Of a stretch of DNA of 7,264 nucleotides, positions 1 to 4,640 are shown piece by piece. A model generated the notes under the pieces. That model worked only from the letters and a program-made list of their open reading frames with translations. It searched no databases and was not told the origin of the DNA. The DNA is from Acidilobaceae archaeon. GTDB lineage: Archaea > Thermoproteota > Thermoprotei_A > Sulfolobales > Acidilobaceae. The position numbers and the translations under genes are program-made. The stretch lies in NCBI GenBank assembly GCA_026985435.1, contig JALSQL010000147.1, positions 1-7,264 of the forward strand, read 5' to 3'. The first letter of the stretch is position 1, and every line of letters begins with the position of its first letter.

Positions 1-4
1 GGGA

Positions 5-75
5 AGCGTGGTAAACCACCCACCGGGGCGTCAGGAGTCAGAAATCACGGAGAGCCTCGGTGGGCGGCGAACGCT
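5..75. other. Possible structured RNA element or tail of a truncated gene at the window edge
   Basis: Three nested or adjacent pairings are visible. Bases 19-29 pair with 54-64 (11 pairs, one of them G-U, enclosing a 24-base loop). Bases 5-9 pair with 71-75. Bases 8-12 can pair with 15-19 as a small hairpin that competes with the outer stem. The whole ends exactly at the stop codon of the acetyltransferase gene (76-78). The same stretch is open on the + strand in frame 1 (to a TAG at 118-120) and in frame 2 (to a TAG at 77-79), so it could instead be the C-terminal end of a gene that starts left of the window. Frame 1 has poor third-position G/C for this genome; frame 2 is better but still modest. 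I do not recognise tRNA, 5S, SRP or RNase P RNA signatures. The strand of any RNA is undecided. Confidence 0.3.
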
Positions 76-693
76 CTAGAAGGGGTAGAACTCACCCGCT
101 ATGCCCTCGCTCATCTTTAGGAGGAGCGAGGCTAGCTGCTCCTTCGTGGTCTTGGCCCTCGGGCCTATCCTGGCTATGGTGAATAGGTCTCCGGGCATCC
201 TGACCGGCAGCTCCTCGAAGCCGTAGTAGAGCGTGGGTATCTCCTTTATGAACATGGCGTATCTCCTGCACTCGCTGCCGTAGCAGTCCCAGTAGTCGGG
301 GTTCCCCCTGATGAGGAGGACCTTGTCGTCGAAGTAGGGGTCCCTGACGGTGGCCTCTAGGAGGGCGGAGCCTATGCCCATCTTCCTCCACTTCCTGCTG
401 ACCTCGGTTGCTATGTCGTAGACGTCCTCGAGGGCTATGTGGCCTGGGAGGCCCTCGAAGCTCATCCTATAGGCTACCAGGAACCCGACCACCTCGCCGT
501 CGTGGACGGCGAGGGCCACGTAGTCCCCCCGGCTCGCCGCCAGGGCTAGGGGCTCAACCCCCTGGACGGGGTTCACGAAGTAGCCGAATCCCTGGGCTAG
601 GCGGAGCCCGCGGATGTAGCTGGGCCCACACCTCCTCCTAACCTCCACCGTGCACCTGGGCGTCTTGAGGGTCTTGTAGACCTCACACTCCAT
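76..693 (-). CDS. GNAT-family N-acetyltransferase
   Basis: The product is 205 residues from the ATG at 693; an in-frame TTG at 705 would add four residues. It should transfer an acetyl group from acetyl-CoA to an amine on an unknown acceptor in the cytoplasm. The acetyl-CoA-binding motif A is clear: R103-K-M-G106-I-G108 followed by a helix (SALLEATV), matching the GNAT R-x-x-G-x-G/A pattern. It follows two beta strands (ALAVHDGEVVGFLVAYRM and IALEDVYDIATEV) in the usual GNAT order. About 90 residues follow motif A, with a Cys/Trp/Tyr-rich stretch (DYWDCYGSECRRY, about 134-146) typical of a variable acceptor-side half. The gene lies 69 bases after the CoA-ligase gene on the same strand and may be co-transcribed with it. 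No strong ribosome-binding site precedes either start. Family assignment is firm; the substrate is not known. Acetylation of the neighbouring ligase is a hypothesis only. Confidence 0.85.
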   Translation of the reverse strand: MECEVYKTLKTPRCTVEVRRRCGPSYIRGLRLAQGFGYFVNPVQGVEPLALAASRGDYVALAVHDGEVVGFLVAYRMSFEGLPGHIALEDVYDIATEVSRKWRKMGIGSALLEATVRDPYFDDKVLLIRGNPDYWDCYGSECRRYAMFIKEIPTLYYGFEELPVRMPGDLFTIARIGPRAKTTKEQLASLLLKMSEGIAGEFYPF

Positions 694-740
694 CCTCGAA
701 GACAACCTGTAGGGCCCCCGGGCTGGCTGGGCGGCTGGCC

Positions 741-749
741 CCTAAAAAT
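741..749 (-). promoter_or_regulatory. T-rich tract between ligase and acetyltransferase genes: TATA-like box or terminator
   Basis: Read on the minus strand this is a five-T run followed by A (TTTTTA at 743-748), flanked by CCCC and GGGG. It is the only A/T-rich spot in the gap 706-762. It sits about 26 bases before a start site near 718, which would fit a TATA box giving a 13-25 base leader for the acetyltransferase gene. It also lies 14 bases after the ligase stop, where an oligo-T archaeal terminator could be. The sequence alone does not choose between the two roles. Confidence 0.3.
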
Positions 750-762
750 GGGGTTGGAGGGG

Positions 763-2133
763 CTACTTGCGGGCCTTCCACTCGTGCACCACGTAGGTCT
801 TCTTCCAGACGGGCGGCTGTATGGTGCCGGGCGGGGCGTACTCCACCTTGACCGGCACGCCGAGCCTCTTGGAGAGCTCCTCCTCGAACCTCCTCGCCCA
901 CTCGTCGGGGTCCCTGGGCTCCTGCTTGGGCTCCAGCCTGACGTACAGCTTGTCGTGCTCCAGGCGGGTCTTCTTTATTATCTGGTAGTCCTTGATCTCC
1001 GGGAACTCCCTCACCACCGCCTCCACGTCCCAGGGCAGCACGTAGTGGAAGCGGCCGTCGAGCCCCTTCACCTTCACCAGCCACTCCTCCCTGCCGAGCA
1101 CGCCGTAGGGGAACATGGGGTGCGTGCGCCCGCAGCCGCCGGGGCCCAGGCGGTACTCCGCTATGTCCTCAACGTTGAACCGTATGATGGGTAGGGTGTG
1201 GTTTATCAGGCTTGTGACCACGAGCTCGCCCCTCTCCCCGGGGCCCATGGGCTCCTTGGTGTCCGGGTCCAGGATCTCGAAGACCGCCGCGTCGAACCAC
1301 CAGTGGTCGCCCTCGAACCAGGGGTCCTCGCTCATCTCCGTGAAGGGCACCTCGCTGAAGCCGAAGAAGTCGAAGACGTACTCGGTGTTGTAGATGTCCT
1401 GGAGCTTCTTCCTCACCTCCCTAACCAGGGGCTCCCCCGCGGTGTGCACCACCTGGAAGGGCGGCTCTATCCCCCACTCCTCCACCATCATCCTGGCTAG
1501 GTGGTAGAGGCCGCTGGGCGTGCCCCCAACCACGGTCGGGCGCAGCTCCTCTATTGTCCTCCTGGTGAGCTGAGGCATCGTAGCAATCGGCGTGCTGCCG
1601 TGGGGCACCACCTTCATGCCCATCATCCAGGCGGTCTTGTAGAACCTCACACCCCAGGCGTAGTTGAAGTCCATCCTCCAAGCGTTGAGGTAGACGTCGC
1701 CCGGCCTCATCATCATAGCCCAGAAGTTCCTGGCTATAATGTCCCTGGCGTACGCCTCCTCCCCGGGGCTCCACGTGTTGTAGGTAGGCCTGCCCGTGGT
1801 GCCGGTGCTTGTGGCTATCTTGTAGTGGTAGCTGTCGGGCAGGCCGGGGTGGAGGCCGTAGGGTATGGGCTCGGTCTGAATCTTGTGCCTCACGTCATCC
1901 TTGACTATGAAGGGTATCTTGGGCAGGTCGCTGATACCCCTGATGTCGCCGGGGCTGACCCCGGCCTCGTCGAGGTGCCTATGGTAGAACCTGCTGTTGT
2001 GGTAGGCGAAGCTCACAATGTACCGCAGCTTCTTCTCCGCGAGCCTCACCAGCTCGTCCCAGGGCATCGTCTCGACTCTACGGTCCCAGTAGAGGGGCCA
2101 CGCCTCCCTCCTCTTAGGGTCGGGCCTCGCCAT
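763..2133 (-). CDS. AMP-forming acyl/aryl-CoA ligase, phenylacetate-CoA ligase (PaaK) type
   Basis: This 456-residue protein belongs to the ANL adenylate-forming superfamily. Such enzymes make an acyl-AMP from a carboxylic acid and ATP and then transfer the acyl group to CoA. Visible motifs in order: the Thr/Ser/Gly-rich ATP loop TSTGTTGRPT (108-117); AGEP (232-235), typical of PaaK-type ligases; FGFSE (257-261), the adenine-binding A5 motif; GELVVTSL (302-309); RFNVEDIAEY (318-327), where D323 fits the ribose-binding Asp; GREEWLVKVKG (347-357), with hinge Arg348; and a C-terminal WKKTYVV, where K444 or K445 fits the catalytic A10 lysine. The length is normal for PaaK (about 430-450). The ATG start at 2133 has a GGAGGTG site at 2142-2148, inside the end of the upstream gene, so the two are translationally coupled. 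The substrate is unknown: aryl acids such as phenylacetate or benzoate are plausible, but distant PaaK relatives use other acids. Confidence 0.88.
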   Translation of the reverse strand: MARPDPKRREAWPLYWDRRVETMPWDELVRLAEKKLRYIVSFAYHNSRFYHRHLDEAGVSPGDIRGISDLPKIPFIVKDDVRHKIQTEPIPYGLHPGLPDSYHYKIATSTGTTGRPTYNTWSPGEEAYARDIIARNFWAMMMRPGDVYLNAWRMDFNYAWGVRFYKTAWMMGMKVVPHGSTPIATMPQLTRRTIEELRPTVVGGTPSGLYHLARMMVEEWGIEPPFQVVHTAGEPLVREVRKKLQDIYNTEYVFDFFGFSEVPFTEMSEDPWFEGDHWWFDAAVFEILDPDTKEPMGPGERGELVVTSLINHTLPIIRFNVEDIAEYRLGPGGCGRTHPMFPYGVLGREEWLVKVKGLDGRFHYVLPWDVEAVVREFPEIKDYQIIKKTRLEHDKLYVRLEPKQEPRDPDEWARRFEEELSKRLGVPVKVEYAPPGTIQPPVWKKTYVVHEWKARK

Positions 2134-2138
2134 GGGGG

Positions 2139-2441
2139 TTACACCTCCTCCCAGCGCACCCTCTTAACCTCGAAGTCGAGGCGGCCGCCGGCGTACTCGC
2201 CTATCCTGGGCCACAGCTCGAGCTCCGGCTCGGCTACGAAGTCGTTGCGGAACCCGTCGAGCTGCGAGATTATCTCGCGGAGCACGGGCAGGATCATCGT
2301 CTTTATGGGGAGCGCCGCGAAGGGCAGCCCGGCCCTGAGCGACTTGTCGGAGGCCTCCACGAGCTTCCCCCAGGCCTCGCGTAGGAGGTCGAGTATCTCC
2401 CTCTCCACACCCTCAGGAGGCTGTTCTGGCACGAGGGGCAC
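2139..2441 (-). CDS. Small helical protein encoded in operon with the CoA ligase; function unknown
   Basis: This is a 100-residue protein I do not recognise. The first three quarters are predicted helical: an amphipathic, charged helix (EGVEREILDLLREAWGKL), then a more hydrophobic stretch (LPFAALPIKTMILPVLREIISQL). The last quarter is acidic and beta-like (DFEVKRVRWEEV). There is no signal peptide and no Cys cluster, so it is likely cytoplasmic. The frame opens with GTG at 2441. A second GTG at 2432 has a GAGGGTG sequence five bases ahead and is an equally good start. Its stop lies 5 bases before the ligase ATG, and its last codons carry the ligase ribosome-binding site, so the pair is probably made together. 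A plausible role is an accessory subunit or substrate-handling partner of the ligase, inferred from position only. G/C-rich third positions and the tight operon support a real gene. Confidence 0.75.
   Translation of the reverse strand: MPLVPEQPPEGVEREILDLLREAWGKLVEASDKSLRAGLPFAALPIKTMILPVLREIISQLDGFRNDFVAEPELELWPRIGEYAGGRLDFEVKRVRWEEV
2142..2148 (-). promoter_or_regulatory. Ribosome-binding site of the CoA-ligase gene
   Basis: On the minus strand the sequence is GGAGGTG, 8 bases before the ATG at 2133. It matches the archaeal 16S rRNA 3' end and overlaps the last codons of the upstream small gene, which fixes the ligase start and suggests coupled translation. Confidence 0.7.
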
Positions 2442-2473
2442 CCTCGGTTAGACCCACCGGGAGCCCACTGGGA

Positions 2474-2483
2474 TTTAATTTTA
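2474..2483 (-). promoter_or_regulatory. TATA box of the leftward small-protein/CoA-ligase operon
   Basis: The minus strand reads TAAAATTAAA, the most A/T-rich decamer in the divergent region and a striking contrast with the surrounding G/C-rich DNA. Its centre is about 27 bases from position 2451, which predicts a leader of only about 10 bases before the GTG at 2441, or about 19 bases before the GTG at 2432. Near-leaderless transcripts are common in Thermoproteota. Confidence 0.55.
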
Positions 2484-2497
2484 GTGCAGCGCAGCAC
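2484..2497. repeat. Near-palindrome abutting the TATA box; possible operator or BRE overlap
   Basis: GTGCAGCGCAGCAC matches its own reverse complement at 12 of 14 positions, with a central GCGC. It lies directly upstream of the leftward TATA box, where the transcription factor B recognition element would be, so a protein bound here could control the ligase operon. It may also be chance in G/C-rich DNA. Confidence 0.3.
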
Positions 2498-2503
2498 ATA
2501 TAC

Positions 2504-2516
2504 GGGTGGCCCACCC
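2504..2516. repeat. Perfect 6-bp inverted repeat in the divergent promoter region
   Basis: GGGTGG and CCACCC are separated by a single C. The repeat lies 6 bases to the right of the 2484-2497 near-palindrome, with CATATAC (2497-2503) between and overlapping. It could be a second regulatory site for either direction; no regulator gene is adjacent. Confidence 0.3.
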
Positions 2517-2539
2517 TAAGCCCCCCGCCGGGGGCCACA

Positions 2540-2546
2540 CTATTAG
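2540..2546 (+). promoter_or_regulatory. Possible TATA-like box of the amidohydrolase gene
   Basis: CTATTAG is centred about 27 bases before position 2570, which would give a leader of about 9 bases containing GGGAGG (2571-2576) before the TTG at 2579. CATATAC at 2497-2503 is an alternative box with a longer leader. Both are weak matches. Confidence 0.3.
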
Positions 2547-2578
2547 CCCCGGCCAGCACGGTAGGCCCGGGGGAGGCT

Positions 2579-3565
2579 TTGCGGGTAGTCGACTTCCACG
2601 TCCACCTGCCGCTCCGGGATGCGGGGGGCGACCCGCGGGGGGCCCTCGGCCTGCTCCTGAGGGAGATGGGGGAGGCGAGCGTATACGCCGCCGTCGCTAT
2701 AGCGATAGAGGCCAGCCCCGCCGTGATAAGGAGGCACGTGAGCCCCTCCAAGCTGAAGCGGGCGGTCGAGCCCCTGGCGTACGACTGGAAGACCCTCAGC
2801 CACCCGAGCCTCTACGGCGCCCTAGTGAACCCGGAGAGGAGCCTCGAGGACCACCTACGCCTCATAGAGAGGCACCTCGCACCCAGCGAGGCAGTGGTCG
2901 AGGCGGCGGCCGCGAGCGGCGGCAGGGTGCTGGCGGTGGCCAGCTACTGCAGGCTCTCCACCCCGGAGGAGTACGTTGAGAGGCTCGAGAGGCTGAGGAG
3001 GGCTGGCCCCCTCATTGGCGTCAAGATATACCCGACGTTCCACTTCATACGCCCCGACCACGAGAGCCTCGAGCCGATCTACGACTACATGGAGAGCGAG
3101 GGGCTCGTGCTCATAGTCCACACGGGCTGCGACCCCGGCCTCTGGGAGCTCCCAGCCTTCTGCACCTACGCCACCCCCCGCTACCTCGAGCCAGTGGCGA
3201 GGAGGCACAGGGACCTGGTGATAGTGGCGGCTCACATGGGGAGCTACAGCTACCTCTTCCCCGGGATATACTTCGCGGACGCCCTCCGGGCGGCGAGGGG
3301 CCACGACAACATCTACCTAGACACGAGCGCCACGACCCTCCACCAGGTCAAGCTGGCCCTCTCCAAGGTGGGCCACGAGAAGCTCCTCTACGGGAGCGAC
3401 TACCCGTACTTCTCGGGGCTCCACATGAAGGACATACTCGAGGCGTACCTCGAGTTCCGCGTGCCCGAGAGGGTGAAGGCTGCGATACTCCACGAGAACG
3501 CGGAGCGCATACTCTCAACCCTCGGGGTCCGACTCAAGCCAGCCGAGGGACCTCCTGAGGTATGA
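2579..3565 (+). CDS. Metal-dependent amidohydrolase, TIM-barrel (Amidohydro_2 / COG2159 type)
   Basis: This 328-residue protein has the metal-site pattern of the amidohydrolase superfamily. D5-F-H7-V-H9 is the first-strand HxH motif. K149 sits in GVKIYP, where this subgroup normally has GVK-x-x-P. H181 is in VHTG, H219 in AHMG, and D274 in YGSDYP, the catalytic or metal-binding Asp of the last strand. The C-terminal HENAERIL is the usual closing helix of the family. Relatives include gamma-resorcylate-type decarboxylases and hydrolases of ring-cleavage products, so hydrolysis, hydration or decarboxylation of an organic acid is possible; the reaction cannot be named. It is cytoplasmic, with no signal peptide. 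The start is TTG with GGAGG only two bases ahead. No earlier ATG, GTG or TTG is in frame after the stop codon nearby upstream, and the HxH motif needs this start. It is transcribed divergently from the ligase operon, and its last 51 bases overlap the convergent regulator gene. Confidence 0.85.
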   Translation: MRVVDFHVHLPLRDAGGDPRGALGLLLREMGEASVYAAVAIAIEASPAVIRRHVSPSKLKRAVEPLAYDWKTLSHPSLYGALVNPERSLEDHLRLIERHLAPSEAVVEAAAASGGRVLAVASYCRLSTPEEYVERLERLRRAGPLIGVKIYPTFHFIRPDHESLEPIYDYMESEGLVLIVHTGCDPGLWELPAFCTYATPRYLEPVARRHRDLVIVAAHMGSYSYLFPGIYFADALRAARGHDNIYLDTSATTLHQVKLALSKVGHEKLLYGSDYPYFSGLHMKDILEAYLEFRVPERVKAAILHENAERILSTLGVRLKPAEGPPEV

Positions 3566-3844
3566 GACCAGCTCCTCGTAAGCCCTTACGCCATCGCGGG
3601 TGAGGAACACCACGACCCTCGGCCCCCGCCCGGTTAGCACCCTCCTAGACCCCACCAGCCCCCTCCTAGACAGGAGCCTAACGTTGTAGTCGAGGTCGCC
3701 CCAGGAGAGCCCCGTGGCCCTCTGGAGCTCCCCCATAGTCAGGGGGCCGCGGAGGTAGAGGAGGCTCGCTATGGCGAACCTCTTAGGGTTGAACAGCTCG
3801 GCTGCCGGCCCCCGGAGGGGCTCGGCTCCACCCCCAGCTGGCAC
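3515..3844 (-). CDS. Winged-helix DNA-binding regulator (HTH_34 / MarR-ArsR-like)
   Basis: This 109-residue transcription factor has a single winged-helix domain at about residues 17-100. In order: LFNPKRFAIASLLYL (helix 1), GPLTMGELQRATGLSWGDLDYNVRLLSRRGLV (helices 2 and 3, the recognition helix being about SWGDLDYNVRLLSRRG), then the wing VGSRRVLTGRGPRVVVFLTRDG, and a last helix AYEELVSYLRRSLGWLE suited to dimer formation. The N-P-x-R start, the G-D-L-x-x-x-V/H-x-x-L helix and the L-T-x-x-G after the wing match the HTH_34 family. The GTG at 3844 is the only start after the in-frame stop at 3863-3865. The gene follows the membrane-protein gene by 18 bases and so is probably co-transcribed. 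It likely binds as a dimer to the palindrome at 4563-4587 and controls both its own operon and the ABC exporter; this is inferred from layout. Its 3' end overlaps the amidohydrolase gene by 51 bases. Confidence 0.85.
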   Translation of the reverse strand: MPAGGGAEPLRGPAAELFNPKRFAIASLLYLRGPLTMGELQRATGLSWGDLDYNVRLLSRRGLVGSRRVLTGRGPRVVVFLTRDGVRAYEELVSYLRRSLGWLESDPEG

Positions 3845-3862
3845 CCCCGGCAGCCCCGCGGC

Positions 3863-4465
3863 CTAGGAGAAAACCCTGGACGCCTCCCATAAAGCCCAGG
3901 AGCCCCCCGCGAGGTAGCTGAACATCATAGCCCCCAGGCCCGCCATCGTGTCGCACGTGTAGAGCACCAGGGGGTAGAGGGTAGCCCCCACGAGGGCCGC
4001 CACCAGGAAGGAGTCCCCACCGCGCCTCTCGCCCCTAACCCTGAAGGCGAGCCCCACGAACGCGAGGGCCGCCACCAGGCCGGGGTACCACGAGACGCTG
4101 GGCGCTCCCGCGCAGCCGGGCGCCACGGCGGCGAGCATGCTGCCAGCGGCGAAGCCGGCGAGGAAGGCGGCCCAGAACACCGCCTGCCCCACCCTCCGCC
4201 TGCCCCCGCCCGACAGGACTGACTCGGCGTAGCGCCGCGCCCTCCCGGGGACTAGCGCCGAGAGGGCGTAGCCGAGGCCGACCCCCGCGAGGGAGGCCAG
4301 GCTGGCCAGGGCCGGGCCCGCGCCCAGGCCCAGAGCCCCGGCGAGGCTCGCCGCCAGCATCACGGCCCCCGAGACCGAGATGGCAAATGCGAAGAACGTG
4401 TAGGCCCCCGAGACCGCTTCGAGGAAGCGGGCTGTCCTAACCGTGAGCTCCCCCAGCACCAGCAT
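3863..4465 (-). CDS. Multi-span membrane protein next to the regulator; function unknown
   Basis: From the ATG at 4465 this is a 200-residue integral membrane protein. Five to six hydrophobic spans are seen at about residues 23-48, 52-73, 94-116, 127-142, 152-170 and 173-193, with basic loops (GRARRYAESVLSGGGRRR at 74-91, RVRGERRGG at 142-150) that should face the cytoplasm. Two cysteines (118, 171) lie at the ends of spans. I do not recognise the family. The open frame extends back to 4879, but that part is antisense to the ABC ATPase Walker A region and is a mirror artefact. In-frame GTG (4528) and TTG (4507) starts are also possible. The ATG has GAGGAG directly before it, which is too close for a standard ribosome-binding site. 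It is encoded 18 bases before the winged-helix gene and divergently from the ABC exporter. Roles as a sensor partner of the regulator or an accessory exporter part are both guesses from context. Confidence 0.7.
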   Translation of the reverse strand: MLVLGELTVRTARFLEAVSGAYTFFAFAISVSGAVMLAASLAGALGLGAGPALASLASLAGVGLGYALSALVPGRARRYAESVLSGGGRRRVGQAVFWAAFLAGFAAGSMLAAVAPGCAGAPSVSWYPGLVAALAFVGLAFRVRGERRGGDSFLVAALVGATLYPLVLYTCDTMAGLGAMMFSYLAGGSWALWEASRVFS

Positions 4466-4548
4466 CTCCTCGGCCCCGCGCTCGCCCCCATCGCCACCGC
4501 CGCTCAACCCCGCGCCAGCCCCCGCCACCGCCGCGGCGCCCCTCCGGG

Positions 4549-4556
4549 GATAAGTG
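4549..4556. promoter_or_regulatory. Possible shared TATA-like box between divergent ABC and regulator operons
   Basis: GATAAGTG is the only A/T-rich spot between the two starts. Read rightward it predicts a start site near 4578, inside the 4563-4587 palindrome. Read leftward it predicts one near 4526, giving a leader of about 60 bases for the membrane-protein gene. A rightward start near 4578 would exclude the GTG at 4554 as the ABC start codon. The match to a TATA box is weak. Confidence 0.3.
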
Positions 4557-4562
4557 GCGCCC

Positions 4563-4587
4563 TGGAACTCTGGGATCCAGAGCTCCA
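4563..4587. promoter_or_regulatory. 25-bp imperfect palindrome, candidate operator
   Basis: The arms TGGAACTCTGG (4563-4573) and CCAGAGCTCCA (4577-4587) pair at 10 of 11 positions around a GAT spacer. It lies between the divergent ABC-exporter and membrane-protein/regulator genes, just to the right of the TATA-like box. Length and symmetry suit a winged-helix dimer. A repressor bound here would cover the expected rightward start site. Confidence 0.5.
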
Positions 4588-4609
4588 AGTGCCTAGAAGA
4601 CCCGGGGGG

Positions 4610-4627
4610 CCGCCCCTCGCGGGGCGG
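4610..4627 (+). other. GC-rich hairpin ahead of the ABC ATPase start
   Basis: CCGCCCC (4610-4616) and GGGGCGG (4621-4627) form seven perfect G-C pairs around the loop TCGC. The hairpin ends 13 bases before the TTG at 4641 and abuts the GGGGTG that may serve as its ribosome-binding site. It could restrict translation in the leader, or be a by-product of high G+C. Confidence 0.3.
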
Positions 4628-4640
4628 GGTGCCCGCCGGG

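Noticed and set aside
1..75. tRNA, 5S, SRP or RNase P RNA fragment
   Set aside because: GGTAAAC recalls an RNase P RNA motif, but the bases after it do not fit, there is no TTCRA T-loop with proper stems, and no SRP helix 8 motif.
1501..2451. Long + strand frame of 316 codons
   Set aside because: It is antisense to the CoA ligase and the small gene, with low-complexity Pro/Gly/His-rich translation; the ligase motifs show the real strand.
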